Part shown: piece after piece, positions 43,872-54,321 of the stretch
Layout: each line of letters opens with the position of its first letter
Position numbering within the stretch: position 1 is the stretch's first letter
NCBI RefSeq assembly: GCF_000768685.1
Contig: NZ_AVPK01000003.1
Span: forward strand, 186,001-250,000
Direction: 5' to 3'
DNA from: Knoellia subterranea KCTC 19937
Lineage (GTDB): Bacteria > Actinomycetota > Actinomycetes > Actinomycetales > Dermatophilaceae
Length of the DNA stretch: 64,000 nt
The notes under the pieces: generated by a model
What the model was told of the DNA's origin: nothing
The model's input: only the letters and a program-made list of their open reading frames with translations
Database searches by the model: none
Made by a program: the position numbers and the translations under genes

Positions 43872-44237
43872 ATGAACGAGACGCTGCGGATTGAGCTGTT
43901 CCCCTCCGATGTCGAGAGGTCGGCGGCGTTCTGCGCCTCGTTGGGCTTCGCAATCTCCGGGCTCGGTGACGAGCCGGTTGCGTATGCCGTGGCGCGGCTC
44001 GGTGCCGTGAGCATCGGTCTCTGCCGTGCGCAGCCCGTCAACCCGGCTGCCCGAGCCGTGCCTTCGGGAACCGAGATCGTCATCGACGTCGACGACGTGG
44101 ACGCGACGTGGAATGCGGTCGTGGCCAGGGGCGTCGACCCGGCGGAGGATCTTGTCGACCGGCCTTGGGGTCTGCGTGACTTCCGAGTGCACGACCCCGA
44201 CGGCTACTACCGACGCTTCACCAACCGGCGTGGGTAA
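43872..44237 (+). CDS. VOC/bleomycin-resistance-like protein
   Basis: A protein of about 121 residues with the VOC pattern: LRIELFPSDVERSAAFCASL at the front, then a middle EIVIDVDDVDATWNAVVARG and a closing RDFRVHDPDGYYRRF. It is a single-module protein, probably a dimer. The substrate is not predictable. The ATG at 43872 is preferred over a GTG three codons earlier. Confidence 0.75.
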   Translation: MNETLRIELFPSDVERSAAFCASLGFAISGLGDEPVAYAVARLGAVSIGLCRAQPVNPAARAVPSGTEIVIDVDDVDATWNAVVARGVDPAEDLVDRPWGLRDFRVHDPDGYYRRFTNRRG

Positions 44238-44254
44238 TTCCAGCCCGTGGTCGA

Positions 44255-44967
44255 TCAGGAGGCGGGGGCCAGAGCGTCGCGCACTCCGGTCTCCTGCTGG
44301 CCGAGGACCGGATCGCGGCCAGTGACGACATCGCCGACGGCCTTGATGTTGGCGAGCTTCTCGCGGGTCCAACCGATCCACCAGTCGCGCGGGTATCGCC
44401 TCGCATCAGGGTGTCTCCCACCCCGGTGGTCGTCATGCCCGCGGCACGACACAGAGCGACGGCGCGCCCGACGTGGTACTTCTGCGAGATGACGGTGACC
44501 TCGTCGACGCCGAAGATCCGGTGGGCTCGCTGGCACGAGTCGTAGGTGTCACGCCCGGCGAAGTCGAGGACGATCGCCTCGGTCGGGACTCCGTGCTCCA
44601 CGAGGTAGTCACGCATCGCCGTCGGCTCGTCGTACGCGTGTGTCCGGTTGTCGCCCGAGACGAGCAGGACCTTCACCGTGCCGGCGTCGTACAGCGCCTT
44701 GGCTGCGTCAAGGCGTGCCGCGAGCTAAGGGCTGGGCTGGCCACCCTGGAGGCCGGCACCCAGGACCAGCGCGACCGGCGCTTCCGGCGCGTCGGCCACG
44801 TCCGACGCGTCATGGACACGTCCGACCGACGCGATGAGAATCCACGCCCACGGCAACAACACCGCGAGCAGGCCGAGGACGACAGGTACCGACACCAGAC
44901 GGACCCAGCGGCGCCCCCACAGTCTCTTCACGCACTCAGTGTGCGGGCCGGCATACCGGCGTGTCAT
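44255..44967 (-). pseudogene. SanA/YdcF-like (DUF218) membrane protein, nonsense and frameshift
   Basis: The front (from 44967) has one membrane helix (RLVSVPVVLGLLAVLLPWAW) and the DUF218 opening ALVLGAGLQGGQPSP. It is interrupted by an in-frame TAG at 44725-44727. The same frame resumes as LAARLDAAKALYDAGTVKV and VLDFAGRDTYDSCQRAHRI with ISQKYHVGRAVALCRAAGM. Near 44400 the frame shifts and the true C-terminus RYPRDWWIGWTREKLANIKA is read in another phase to 44255. Two independent lesions make this a genuine pseudogene. The family is a putative envelope protein. Confidence 0.85.
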
Positions 44968-44992
44968 GTCCCTAACCCGGGAATTGGGTGAG

Positions 44993-46291
44993 TCAGGGGC
45001 GCGGGGAGGTGAGTGCGTCGCGCATGGGGATGAGCTTGGCGTCCGACTCGGCCACCTCGGACTCGGGCTCGGAGCCGGCGACGATGCCGCAGCCGGCGTA
45101 GAGCGACATGCGGTGGTCGTCGTCGTGGTGGACGGCGCCGCAGCGCAGGGCGATGCCCCATTCGCCGTCGCCGCGCGCGTCCATCCAGCCGACCGGCCCG
45201 GCGTAGCGCCCGCGGTCCATGTGCTCGAGTTCGGAGATCAGTTCGTTGGCCACGGGGGTGGGTGTGCCGCACACGGCAGCGCTCGGGTGCAGCGACGCGG
45301 CGAGGGCGAGCGAGGTCGTGTCGTCGGTGAGGACGCCGGCCACGTCGGTCGCGAGGTGCATGACGTTGGAGAGGTGGAGCACGAACGGCGACTCGGGCAC
45401 GTTCATCGAGGAGCAGTGCGGGGCAAGGGCGTCGGCGACCGAGCGCACGGCGTACTCGTGCTCCTCGAGGTCCTTCGACGACCGCGCCAAGGAGGCAGCC
45501 AACGCCAGGTCGTGTTCGTCGTCACCGGTCCGGCGGATCGTGCCCGCGAGGACGCGCGACGTCACGAGCCCTTTCTCGCGGCGGACGAGCATCTCGGGCG
45601 TCGCGCCGACGAGGCCGTCGACGGCGAAGACCCACGTCGATTCGTAGTTCTCGGCCAGCCGCGACAGCAACCAGCGCACGTCGATCGGCTCACTCGTGCG
45701 CACGTCGAGGTCGCGGGCAAGGACGACCTTGTCGAGTTCGTCGTTCTGGATGCGGGTCACGGCTTCGGCGACGGCGCCGGCCCACTCGGTCGGCGACAGC
45801 GACCCGTCGGCGAACGCCACCTCACCGGGTGCAGTCACGTCGTCGACCGCGGCCGGCAGCACCGACGGCGGCAACGCGTCCGTGGACGTCGTCGTCACCC
45901 ACCACTGGTCGCCGCGACGACCGATGACGACCGACGGCACGACGAGAGTGGCACCGACAGGCGACTCAGCGGCATACGAGATCGATCCGAAGGCGACCGG
46001 CCCGGTGCCGGGGAGGTCGACCTCGTCGCGCACCACGGCCGAGGAGGACACGGAACGCCACCACGCCTCGAGCGCGGCGAAGCGATCGGCGCCGTGCGCT
46101 GTCACGGAGGCGGCGCGGCCCCAACCGACGAGGCCCTCTCCGCGGCGCACCCATGACGTGGTGTCGCGCGGGCTCGTCGCCGGCAGCAGTGCCAGCAGGG
46201 CCGCGCCGTCCTCGGGGGAGAGGGAGACGGTACGGGTGACGAGCGGCGCGAGAGGCGCGGAGTCCTGATCGGACGTGGGCAGGGACGTCAT
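44993..46291 (-). CDS. menF: Isochorismate synthase
   Basis: A chorismate-utilising enzyme of 432 residues that converts chorismate to isochorismate, the first step of menaquinone synthesis. The family core includes LDKVVLARDLDVRTSEPIDV, PFVLHLSNVMHLATDVAGVL, LHPSAAVCGTPTPVANELI and YAGCGIVAGSEPESEVAESD. The ATG at 46291 faces menG divergently across 63 bases, so they share a promoter region. A much longer open frame in the same phase runs back over menG and beyond and is not coding. Confidence 0.93.
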   Translation of the reverse strand: MTSLPTSDQDSAPLAPLVTRTVSLSPEDGAALLALLPATSPRDTTSWVRRGEGLVGWGRAASVTAHGADRFAALEAWWRSVSSSAVVRDEVDLPGTGPVAFGSISYAAESPVGATLVVPSVVIGRRGDQWWVTTTSTDALPPSVLPAAVDDVTAPGEVAFADGSLSPTEWAGAVAEAVTRIQNDELDKVVLARDLDVRTSEPIDVRWLLSRLAENYESTWVFAVDGLVGATPEMLVRREKGLVTSRVLAGTIRRTGDDEHDLALAASLARSSKDLEEHEYAVRSVADALAPHCSSMNVPESPFVLHLSNVMHLATDVAGVLTDDTTSLALAASLHPSAAVCGTPTPVANELISELEHMDRGRYAGPVGWMDARGDGEWGIALRCGAVHHDDDHRMSLYAGCGIVAGSEPESEVAESDAKLIPMRDALTSPRP

Positions 46292-46354
46292 CACCGGTGA
46301 GCGTAACCCCGAGGGGCGCACGTCGCTGAATGGGTGCGGTGAGAGGATGACGAC

Positions 46355-47050
46355 ATGAGCCGCGCCTCCCTCGACAAGGACCCCCGCGACGTCGCCGCGA
46401 TGTTCGACGACGTCGCCGAGAGGTACGACGTCACCAACGACGTCCTCTCCCTCGGCCAGGACCGCCTGTGGAGGCGCGCCGTCCTCAAGGCCGTCGACGC
46501 CAAGCCGGGAGAGCAGGTCCTCGACATCGCCGCCGGCACGGGTACGTCGAGTGAGCCGTTCGCCGACAACGGCGTGCACGTGGTCCCCGCCGACTTCTCG
46601 CTCGGCATGCTCCGGGTCGGCAAGAAGCGTCGCGACGACCTCGGATTCACCGCTGCCGACGCGATGCGGCTGCCGTTCGCGGATGCCAGCTTCGACGCGG
46701 TGACGATGTCGTTCGGGCTGCGCAACGTCGCGGACATCGACCTGGCCCTGCGCGAGTTCGCCCGCGTCACGAAGCCGGGTGGGCGGCTCGTCGTGTGCGA
46801 GTTCAGCCAGCCGGTCAACAAGGCGTTCCGCAAGGTCTACAGCGAGTACCTCATGGAGGCGCTGCCCCGCGTCGCCCGCAAGGTGAGCTCCAACCCGGAG
46901 TCGTACGTGTACCTCGCCGAGTCGATCCAGGCCTGGCCGGACCAGCGCGCGCTGGCGCAGCGGGTGGCCGACGCAGGGTGGGGCGAGGTGGCCTGGCGGA
47001 ACCTCAGCGGCGGGATCGTGGCGCTGCACCGCGGAGTCAAGCCAGCTTGA
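46355..47050 (+). CDS. menG: Demethylmenaquinone methyltransferase
   Basis: A SAM-dependent methyltransferase of 231 residues (UbiE/MenG) that makes menaquinone from demethylmenaquinone. It has the N-terminal signature [23 protein letters not shown] motif [15 protein letters not shown] and the UbiE motif [20 protein letters not shown]. The gene stands alone between menF (divergent) and the Rex-controlled unit at 47216. Confidence 0.95.
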   Translation: MSRASLDKDPRDVAAMFDDVAERYDVTNDVLSLGQDRLWRRAVLKAVDAKPGEQVLDIAAGTGTSSEPFADNGVHVVPADFSLGMLRVGKKRRDDLGFTAADAMRLPFADASFDAVTMSFGLRNVADIDLALREFARVTKPGGRLVVCEFSQPVNKAFRKVYSEYLMEALPRVARKVSSNPESYVYLAESIQAWPDQRALAQRVADAGWGEVAWRNLSGGIVALHRGVKPA

Positions 47051-47189
47051 CCCGACTTTGGGCCGCTCGACCCTGAGTGCGAACCCGGGCGGAGCGGACC
47101 TTTGTGGGGTGACCCGATAAAGGGGCGCGGGGAGGGTTAGGTTCGCCTTAGTGAAGGTGGCGAAAACGGCTGCATAGAGTAGGTCGCTG

Positions 47190-47209
47190 TTCGTGAAGAC
47201 TTTCACAAG
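47190..47209. promoter_or_regulatory. Candidate Rex operator before the reductase-nuo operon
   Basis: TTCGTGAAGACTTTCACAAG has a perfect right Rex half-site (TTCACAAG), a left half-site with one substitution (CGTGAA for TGTGAA) and the 4-base spacer of the family. It ends seven bases before the first start codon, close enough to block transcription. Complex I genes are established Rex targets in streptomycetes. Confidence 0.7.
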
Positions 47210-47215
47210 CAAGGT

Positions 47216-48484
47216 GTGTCCGTGACCCTCGCCAGCGTGCGCGCAGACGTCGTTGTCATCGGAGCCGGCCCGGCCGGTTCCGCTGCTGCGGCGTACCTCG
47301 GCGCAGCCGGTCACGACGTCCTCGTCCTCGAGCGCACGCCCGACACCGTCGACACCGCCCGAGTCGGTGCCGAGGTCGTGTCGCCCCGGGCCGTGGCCGA
47401 ACTCGAAGCCCTGGGCCTCACCGAATCCGACACCGACGACTGGCACCGCACGAGCGGCGTCCGCTTCGTCGGCGGCGGCATGCGCCTCGCCCTGCCGTGG
47501 TCGGACGTCGATGGCCGCCCCCGCCACGGATTCGTCCGGTCCCGTGCCGCTCTCGAATCCAGCCTGTGCGGGTATGCCGTGTCGCGCGGTGCGCAGTTCC
47601 GTCGCGGTGTCGAGGTGTCCGGCTTGACGACCGACGACGCCGGGCGCATCACCGGCGTCACCGCCGACGGGCTGACGGTGGAGGCCACCGTCGTCATCGA
47701 CGCATCGGGTGTGCCGGGCCTCGGTCAGTCGGCCGGGGAGTCCGCGTCCGGGGTCGCCGTCACCGCCGAGTTCGAGAGCCCGCGCCACACCGACGACCAC
47801 CTCGAGACCTGGCTCGAACTCACCGATTCGGAGGGCAAGCGCCTCCCCGGACACGGCTGGATCGTCGGCGACGGACAGGGCCGGGTCACCGTTGGCGTCG
47901 GGGCCCTCGCGGACGACACCCGCGCGACGCCCGAGGCCTGCGCGATGGTCCTGCGGCAGTGGTTGACCGCGTTGCCGGTCAACTGGCACCTGTCGGCGGC
48001 GACCATGACCGGCCCGATGGCCGGCGCCCGGCTCGGCACCGGTCGGGCCACCCGCCCCGTGCACGAGAACGGTCTGCTGCGCATCGGTGACACAGGACGT
48101 GTCGCCGACGCCTTCACCGGCGAGGGATTCGCGGCGGCACTCGCGTCCGGTCGACTCGCTGCGCACGTCGTCCACCGAGCCCTCGCCCACGAAGGCGCCG
48201 CTGAACGCGAAGGCGAGCTCGCGGCATACACGGCTCTGGTCGGTCGCGCGTTCGGCCGCCGCAGAGCCCTCGGACGGGTGGGAGCAAAGCTCATCGATCG
48301 CCCGTGGGCGACGCATCTGGCCACGACGTGGGGCCTTCCGCGGGAGGGCCTGATGAAGTTCGCACTCGCGCGTCTCACCACGCCGAACCACACCGAAGTT
48401 GAGACCTGCGTCACGACCTCTACGATGGGGCGCGTGACCCGCGCCGCCGCATACTCTGGCACCGAAAGGGGAGTTGATCAGTGA
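47216..48484 (+). CDS. Geranylgeranyl reductase family flavoprotein (nuo-linked)
   Basis: A 422-residue FAD-dependent reductase, paralogous to the one at 41545: VVVIGAGPAGSAAAAYLGAA at the front, then the family region VSPRAVAELEALGL. The FAD-closing motif LLRIGDTGRVADAFTGEGFA differs from the standard GDAA form. It is expected to reduce an isoprenoid side chain, possibly of menaquinone. Its stop overlaps the nuoA start, so it is the first gene of the complex I operon. The start is GTG at 47216 or 47222. Confidence 0.82.
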   Translation: MSVTLASVRADVVVIGAGPAGSAAAAYLGAAGHDVLVLERTPDTVDTARVGAEVVSPRAVAELEALGLTESDTDDWHRTSGVRFVGGGMRLALPWSDVDGRPRHGFVRSRAALESSLCGYAVSRGAQFRRGVEVSGLTTDDAGRITGVTADGLTVEATVVIDASGVPGLGQSAGESASGVAVTAEFESPRHTDDHLETWLELTDSEGKRLPGHGWIVGDGQGRVTVGVGALADDTRATPEACAMVLRQWLTALPVNWHLSAATMTGPMAGARLGTGRATRPVHENGLLRIGDTGRVADAFTGEGFAAALASGRLAAHVVHRALAHEGAAEREGELAAYTALVGRAFGRRRALGRVGAKLIDRPWATHLATTWGLPREGLMKFALARLTTPNHTEVETCVTTSTMGRVTRAAAYSGTERGVDQ

Positions 48485-48846
48485 TGAGCAACCCCTACGT
48501 CCCGATCCTCTTCCTCCTGGCGCTCGGCTTCGGCTTCGCCGCGCTCTCTGTCTTCACGAGTCTCGTCGTGGGACCCAAGCGCTACAACCGCGCGAAGTCC
48601 GAGCCCTACGAGTGCGGCATCCAGCCCTCGCCGCGCGCCGAGGGCGGTGGACGCGTGCCGATCAAGTACTTCCTCACGGCGATGCTCTTCATCATCTTCG
48701 ACATCGAGTCGGTGTTCCTCTACCCCTTCGCCGTCGCCTTCGACCAGCTCGGACTCTTCGCGCTCGTCGAGATGGTCCTGTTCATCCTCACCGTCTTCGT
48801 CGCCTACGCGTACGTGTGGAAGCGCGGCGGACTGGAGTGGGACTGA
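48481..48846 (+). CDS. nuoA: NADH-quinone oxidoreductase subunit A
   Basis: A 121-residue membrane subunit of complex I with three helices. Family markers are RYNRAKSEPYECGIQPS, in the loop between helices 1 and 2, and LFIIFDIESVFLYPFAVAF in helix 2. It overlaps the reductase stop by four bases (GTGATGAG). The ATG at 48484 is an equally good start. It begins the nuo genes proper. Confidence 0.95.
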   Translation: MMSNPYVPILFLLALGFGFAALSVFTSLVVGPKRYNRAKSEPYECGIQPSPRAEGGGRVPIKYFLTAMLFIIFDIESVFLYPFAVAFDQLGLFALVEMVLFILTVFVAYAYVWKRGGLEWD

Positions 48847-48884
48847 TGAGCGGCACGAGCGCAACAGAAAGCACAGGTAAGTAA
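48846..48884 (+). CDS. Possible 12-codon coupling micro-ORF between nuoA and nuoB
   Basis: The nuoA stop and an ATG share a base (TGATG). Twelve codons later a TAA shares its last base with the nuoB ATG (TAATG). The peptide would be [12 protein letters not shown]. nuoB has only a weak ribosome-binding site, so this reading could let ribosomes pass from nuoA to nuoB by reinitiation. Coding status is unproven. Confidence 0.4.
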   Translation: MSGTSATESTGK

Positions 48885-49480
48885 TGGGACTCGAAGAGAA
48901 GCTGCCCGCAGGCTTCGTGCTGACGACCCTCGAAAGCGTCGTCGGCTACATGCGCAAGGCCTCGATCTGGCCCGCGACGTTCGGCCTCGCCTGCTGTGCC
49001 ATCGAGATGATGGCCGTTGGCACGCCGGACTACGACATCGCCCGCTTCGGCATGGAGCGCTTCTCGGCGACCCCGCGCCAGGCCGACCTGATGATCGTGG
49101 CCGGACGCGTGTCCAACAAGATGGCGCCGGTCGTTCGTCAGGTCTATGACCAGATGCCCAACCCCAAGTGGGTCATCTCCATGGGCGTCTGCGCCAGCTC
49201 GGGCGGCATGTTCAACAACTACGCGATCGTCCAGGGCGTCGACCACATCATCCCGGTCGACATCTATCTGCCGGGCTGCCCGCCGCGGCCGGAGATGCTG
49301 CTCAACGCGATCATCGAGCTGCACGACCAGATCCAGAACTCCAAGCTCGGTGTCAACCGGGTCGCCGCGGCCCGCGCGGCCGAGGAGGCCGCCCTGCGCG
49401 CGGTCCCGACGTCGCTCATGCCGCCCACCCACGACCACGGCGCCCTCACCGCCACGCCCGGGAAGAACCTCCTTGCATGA
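48884..49480 (+). CDS. nuoB: NADH-quinone oxidoreductase subunit B
   Basis: A 198-residue hydrophilic subunit that binds cluster N2, the last Fe-S centre before quinone. Ligands are the adjacent C37 and C38 ([11 protein letters not shown]), C103 ([10 protein letters not shown]) and C132 (LPGCPPRPE). The C-terminal 40 residues are polar and variable. It overlaps the nuoC start by four bases. Confidence 0.96.
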   Translation: MGLEEKLPAGFVLTTLESVVGYMRKASIWPATFGLACCAIEMMAVGTPDYDIARFGMERFSATPRQADLMIVAGRVSNKMAPVVRQVYDQMPNPKWVISMGVCASSGGMFNNYAIVQGVDHIIPVDIYLPGCPPRPEMLLNAIIELHDQIQNSKLGVNRVAAARAAEEAALRAVPTSLMPPTHDHGALTATPGKNLLA

Positions 49481-50282
49481 GTGACGAGAAGAAGGCCGAC
49501 ACGCCGGCCGAGAAGCCCGGGGAGCCCACGGCCACCGCGCCCGAGCCCACGGTCGACTCCGACGACCTGCACGCCACCGACCTCGACCTCACCGAGGCAC
49601 GCGCGACCGGTGACACCGCTCCCGTCCAGATCGGCGAGCGCCGCGGCATGTTCGGCCCGACCAAGGGCGGCGACACCACCGGATATGGCGGCCTGCGCAC
49701 CCCGATCCTCTTCCCCGGCGCCTCCGAGAAGCCCTACGGCAGTTACTTCGACGAGCTGACGGGCACCCTCGAGACGGCTCTTGGTGAAGCCGGCGACACG
49801 GCATACGGAAATGCTGTTGAACGCGTTGTCGTCGACCGCGGCGAGCTGACGCTGCACGTGGCCCGCGAGGCGCTGCCGACCGTGGCCCGCGCTCTGCGCG
49901 ACGACCCGGCGCTGCGCTTCGAGATCTGCACCGGTGTCTCCGGCGTGCACTTCCCGAATGAGACCGGGCGTGAACTGCACGCGGTCTACCACCTGCTCTC
50001 GATCACCCACAACCGTCGCGTGCGCCTCGAGGTCTCGGCGCCGGACGGTGACGCGACGATCCCGTCGATCGTCTCGATCTACCCCTCCGCGGACTGGCAC
50101 GAGCGCGAGACGTGGGACATGTTCGGAATCATCTTCGAGGGCCACCCGGCGCTGACCCGGATCCTCATGCCCGACGACTGGCCGGGCCACCCCCAGCGCA
50201 AGGACTATCCGCTGGGTGGCATCCCGGTGGAGTACAAGGGCGGCGTCGTACCCCCGCCCGACGAGCGGAGGTCGTACAACTG

Positions 50283-50283
<1 letters not shown>
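49477..50283 (+). CDS. nuoC: NADH-quinone oxidoreductase subunit C
   Basis: A 268-residue peripheral subunit. The core (about 90-255) ends with the signature [20 protein letters not shown] and [14 protein letters not shown]. It has an acidic N-terminal extension of about 70 residues ([20 protein letters not shown]) not present in enteric NuoC, of a kind seen in actinobacteria. It overlaps nuoD by one base. Confidence 0.95.
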
Positions 50284-51676
<1,393 letters not shown>

Positions 51677-51677
<1 letters not shown>

Positions 51678-53011
51678 TGGAGCACTACGGATTGCAGACG
51701 GCTGCCGGTCACCTGACGGTGTCGGCGGAGTCCAAGGAGCCGTATGCCGCGGACGTTCTCGAGGGTCTTCACGCGGACGCCGAGCTGGTCATCGCGCGCT
51801 ACCCCCAGAAGCGTTCGGCCCTGCTGCCCCTGCTGCACCTCGTGCAGTCGGTCGACGGCTACGTCACCGGTCGCGGGATCGACTTCTGTGCCGAGGTCCT
51901 CGACCTGACCCGCGCCGAGGTCTCGGGCGTCGCGACGTTCTACACGCAGTACAAGCGCCACCCCAACGGTGAATACACCGTCGGCGTCTGCACCAACACT
52001 CTGTGCGCCGTCATGGGTGGCGACGAGATCTGGGAGTCGGTCTCCGAGCACCTCGGCATCGGCCACGACGAGACGACCGCCGACGGCAGGATCACGCTCG
52101 AGCGCATCGAGTGCAACGCCGCCTGCGACTACGCGCCCGTTGTCATGGCGAACTGGGAGTTCTTCGACAACCAGACGCCCGAGTCGACGAACCAGCTCGT
52201 CGACGACCTGCGCGAGGGCACCCCGGTCAAGCCGACCCGTGGCCCCAACACGCTGTGCACCTTCAAGCAGATGTCGCGCGTCCTCGCCGGCTTCCACGAC
52301 GGCCTTGCCGACGAGGGTGTCGGCGCCGGCCCGGCCTCGTTGATCGGCCTCGAGGTCGCCCACGAGAACGGCTGGGAGGCCCCGTCTGCGACGCCCGCCC
52401 CGGCGCAGGCCGACGCTCCCGCCACGGACAGCGCCCCCAAGACGGGCGACGAGCACTCGTCGGCGAGCAAGCCGGGTTCGGCCGCCGCCACCGAGACGAC
52501 GCCGACCCAAGCCGACGACAAGGCCGCTGGGGACAAGGCTGCTGGCGACAAGGCCGCTGGGGACAAGGCTGCCGACGAGAAGGCCGCTGGCGACAAGGCC
52601 GCCGACGAGAAGCCTTCCGACGAGAAGGACGAGAAGGCGGACGAGGCCCAGCCCGCGACCCTCTTCGATGACGGCGCCTCGACCGCCGAGGCCGAGCCCA
52701 AGGGCGACGCGCCCCTGACGGGCACGCCCGCCTCGGGTGCCTCGCAGGGTGCGCCGACCCAGACCGGCGGTCGTGCCCCCGAGGGCTTCAAGACCTCCTC
52801 CTTCGGTGACGGGTCCGTCGACGCGGACGGGACCGGGATCGGCCCGGACGGCTGGGACATCAAGGGCAACGCCAACTCGATGCTCTTCCACACGCCCGAG
52901 TCGCCGTGGTACGCCCGCACGAAGGCCGAGGTGTGGTTCCGTGACGAGGACGCCGCCACCGCAGCCGGATTCACCAATGCTCTCGACCGCAACAAGAAGG
53001 ACGAGTCATGA
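51677..53011 (+). CDS. nuoE: NADH-quinone oxidoreductase subunit E with long C-terminal extension
   Basis: The 24-kDa [2Fe-2S] subunit. Residues of about 1-220 form the normal domain with ligands in GVCTNTLCAVMGG and IECNAACDYAPV. The protein is 444 residues long, about twice the family length. The additional part has an Ala/Asp/Glu/Lys tract with repeated DKAAGDKAAGDKAADEK units (about 52519-52630) and ends in a compact block (IKGNANSMLFHTPESPWYAR, then TKAEVWFRDEDAATAAGF) resembling the sunset-like domain at the ends of some actinobacterial proteins. Confidence 0.92.
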
Positions 53012-54321
53012 GCACGACGCTGACCCCGATCCTCACGAAGTTCTGGGACGACCCGCAGAGCTGGACGCTCGAGACGTACGAGCGCAACGAGGGCTACCAG
53101 GCCTTCAAGAAGGCTCTCGGCATGAAGCCCGAGGACCTCGTCCAGATGACGAAGGACTCCGGCCTGCGCGGTCGTGGCGGCGCCGGCTTCCCGACCGGCA
53201 TGAAGTGGGGCTTCCTGCCCCCGGCCGATGGCGGCCCCCGCTACCTCGTCGTCAACGCCGACGAGTCCGAGCCGGGCACGTGCAAGGACATCCCGCTCAT
53301 GATGGCGGCCCCGCAGTTCCTCATCGAGGGTGTCGCGATCACGTCGTTCGCGATCGGCTGCAACCACGCCTTCATCTATCTCCGTGGCGAGGTCGTCCAC
53401 GTCTACCGTCGTCTCCTGCGCGCGGTCGAGGAGGCCTACGCGGCCGGACACCTCGGCAAGAACATCCACGGCTCGGGCTTCGACCTCGAGGTCACGGTCC
53501 ACGCCGGTGCCGGTGCCTACATCTGTGGTGAGGAGACCGCGCTCCTCGACAGCCTCGAGGGGCGTCGCGGCCAGCCGCGCCTCAAGCCGCCGTTCCCGGC
53601 CGTCGCCGGTCTCTACGCGCGCCCGACCGTCGTCAACAACGTCGAGTCCATCGCGTCCGTCCCGCCGATCCTGCTCCACGGCTCCGAGTGGTTCAGCGAC
53701 ATGGGCACCGAGAAGTCCCAGGGTTTCGGCATCTTCAGCCTTTCGGGCCACGTCAAGAACCCCGGCCAGTACGAAGCGCCGCTCGGCATCACGCTGCGCG
53801 AGCTCCTCGACATGGCCGGCGGCATGCGCGACCCCGAGAAGCAGCTGAAGTTCTGGACGCCCGGTGGCTCCTCGACGCCGCTCTTCACGGCCGAGCACCT
53901 CGACACCCCCCTCGACTTCGAGTCGGTCGCCGCGGCCGGCTCGATGCTCGGCACCCGCGCCCTGCAGATCTTTGACGAGACGACCTGTGTCGTGCGCGCC
54001 GTCGACCGCTGGACCGACTTCTACAAGCACGAGTCCTGTGGCAAGTGCACCCCGTGTCGTGAGGGCACGTGGTGGCTCAAGCAGATCCTCGGGCGGCTCG
54101 AGCACGGTCAGGGGTCCGAGGAGGACCTCGACAAGCTCCTCGACATCTGCGACAACATCCTCGGCCGCAGCTTCTGCGCGCTGGGCGACGGTGCGACGAG
54201 CCCGATCACGAGCTCGATCCAGTACTTCCGCGACGAGTACATCGCGCACTTGACCGAAGGCCACTGCCCGTTCGACCCGCGTGAGTCGACGCTCTTCCAC
54301 AAGGACAAGGTGACCGCATGA
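53008..54321 (+). CDS. nuoF: NADH-quinone oxidoreductase subunit F
   Basis: The 51-kDa subunit of 437 residues, which binds NADH, FMN and cluster N3. The FMN/NADH site includes [16 protein letters not shown] and [14 protein letters not shown]. The [4Fe-4S] ligands are in [16 protein letters not shown] plus a later cysteine ([10 protein letters not shown]). It overlaps nuoE and nuoG by four bases each. Confidence 0.96.
   Translation: MSTTLTPILTKFWDDPQSWTLETYERNEGYQAFKKALGMKPEDLVQMTKDSGLRGRGGAGFPTGMKWGFLPPADGGPRYLVVNADESEPGTCKDIPLMMAAPQFLIEGVAITSFAIGCNHAFIYLRGEVVHVYRRLLRAVEEAYAAGHLGKNIHGSGFDLEVTVHAGAGAYICGEETALLDSLEGRRGQPRLKPPFPAVAGLYARPTVVNNVESIASVPPILLHGSEWFSDMGTEKSQGFGIFSLSGHVKNPGQYEAPLGITLRELLDMAGGMRDPEKQLKFWTPGGSSTPLFTAEHLDTPLDFESVAAAGSMLGTRALQIFDETTCVVRAVDRWTDFYKHESCGKCTPCREGTWWLKQILGRLEHGQGSEEDLDKLLDICDNILGRSFCALGDGATSPITSSIQYFRDEYIAHLTEGHCPFDPRESTLFHKDKVTA

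Noticed and set aside
47138-47156. Iron-box-like sequence (GTTAGGTTCGCCTTAGTG) before the reductase-nuo operon
   Set aside because: It resembles the DtxR/IdeR box only in the left half. The right half does not form the expected inverted repeat, and the nearby Rex-like palindrome is a better explanation.
46292-48391. Minus-strand frame extending menF upstream across menG and the second reductase
   Set aside because: Only the part from 46291 down matches isochorismate synthase. The rest is antisense to two clear genes.
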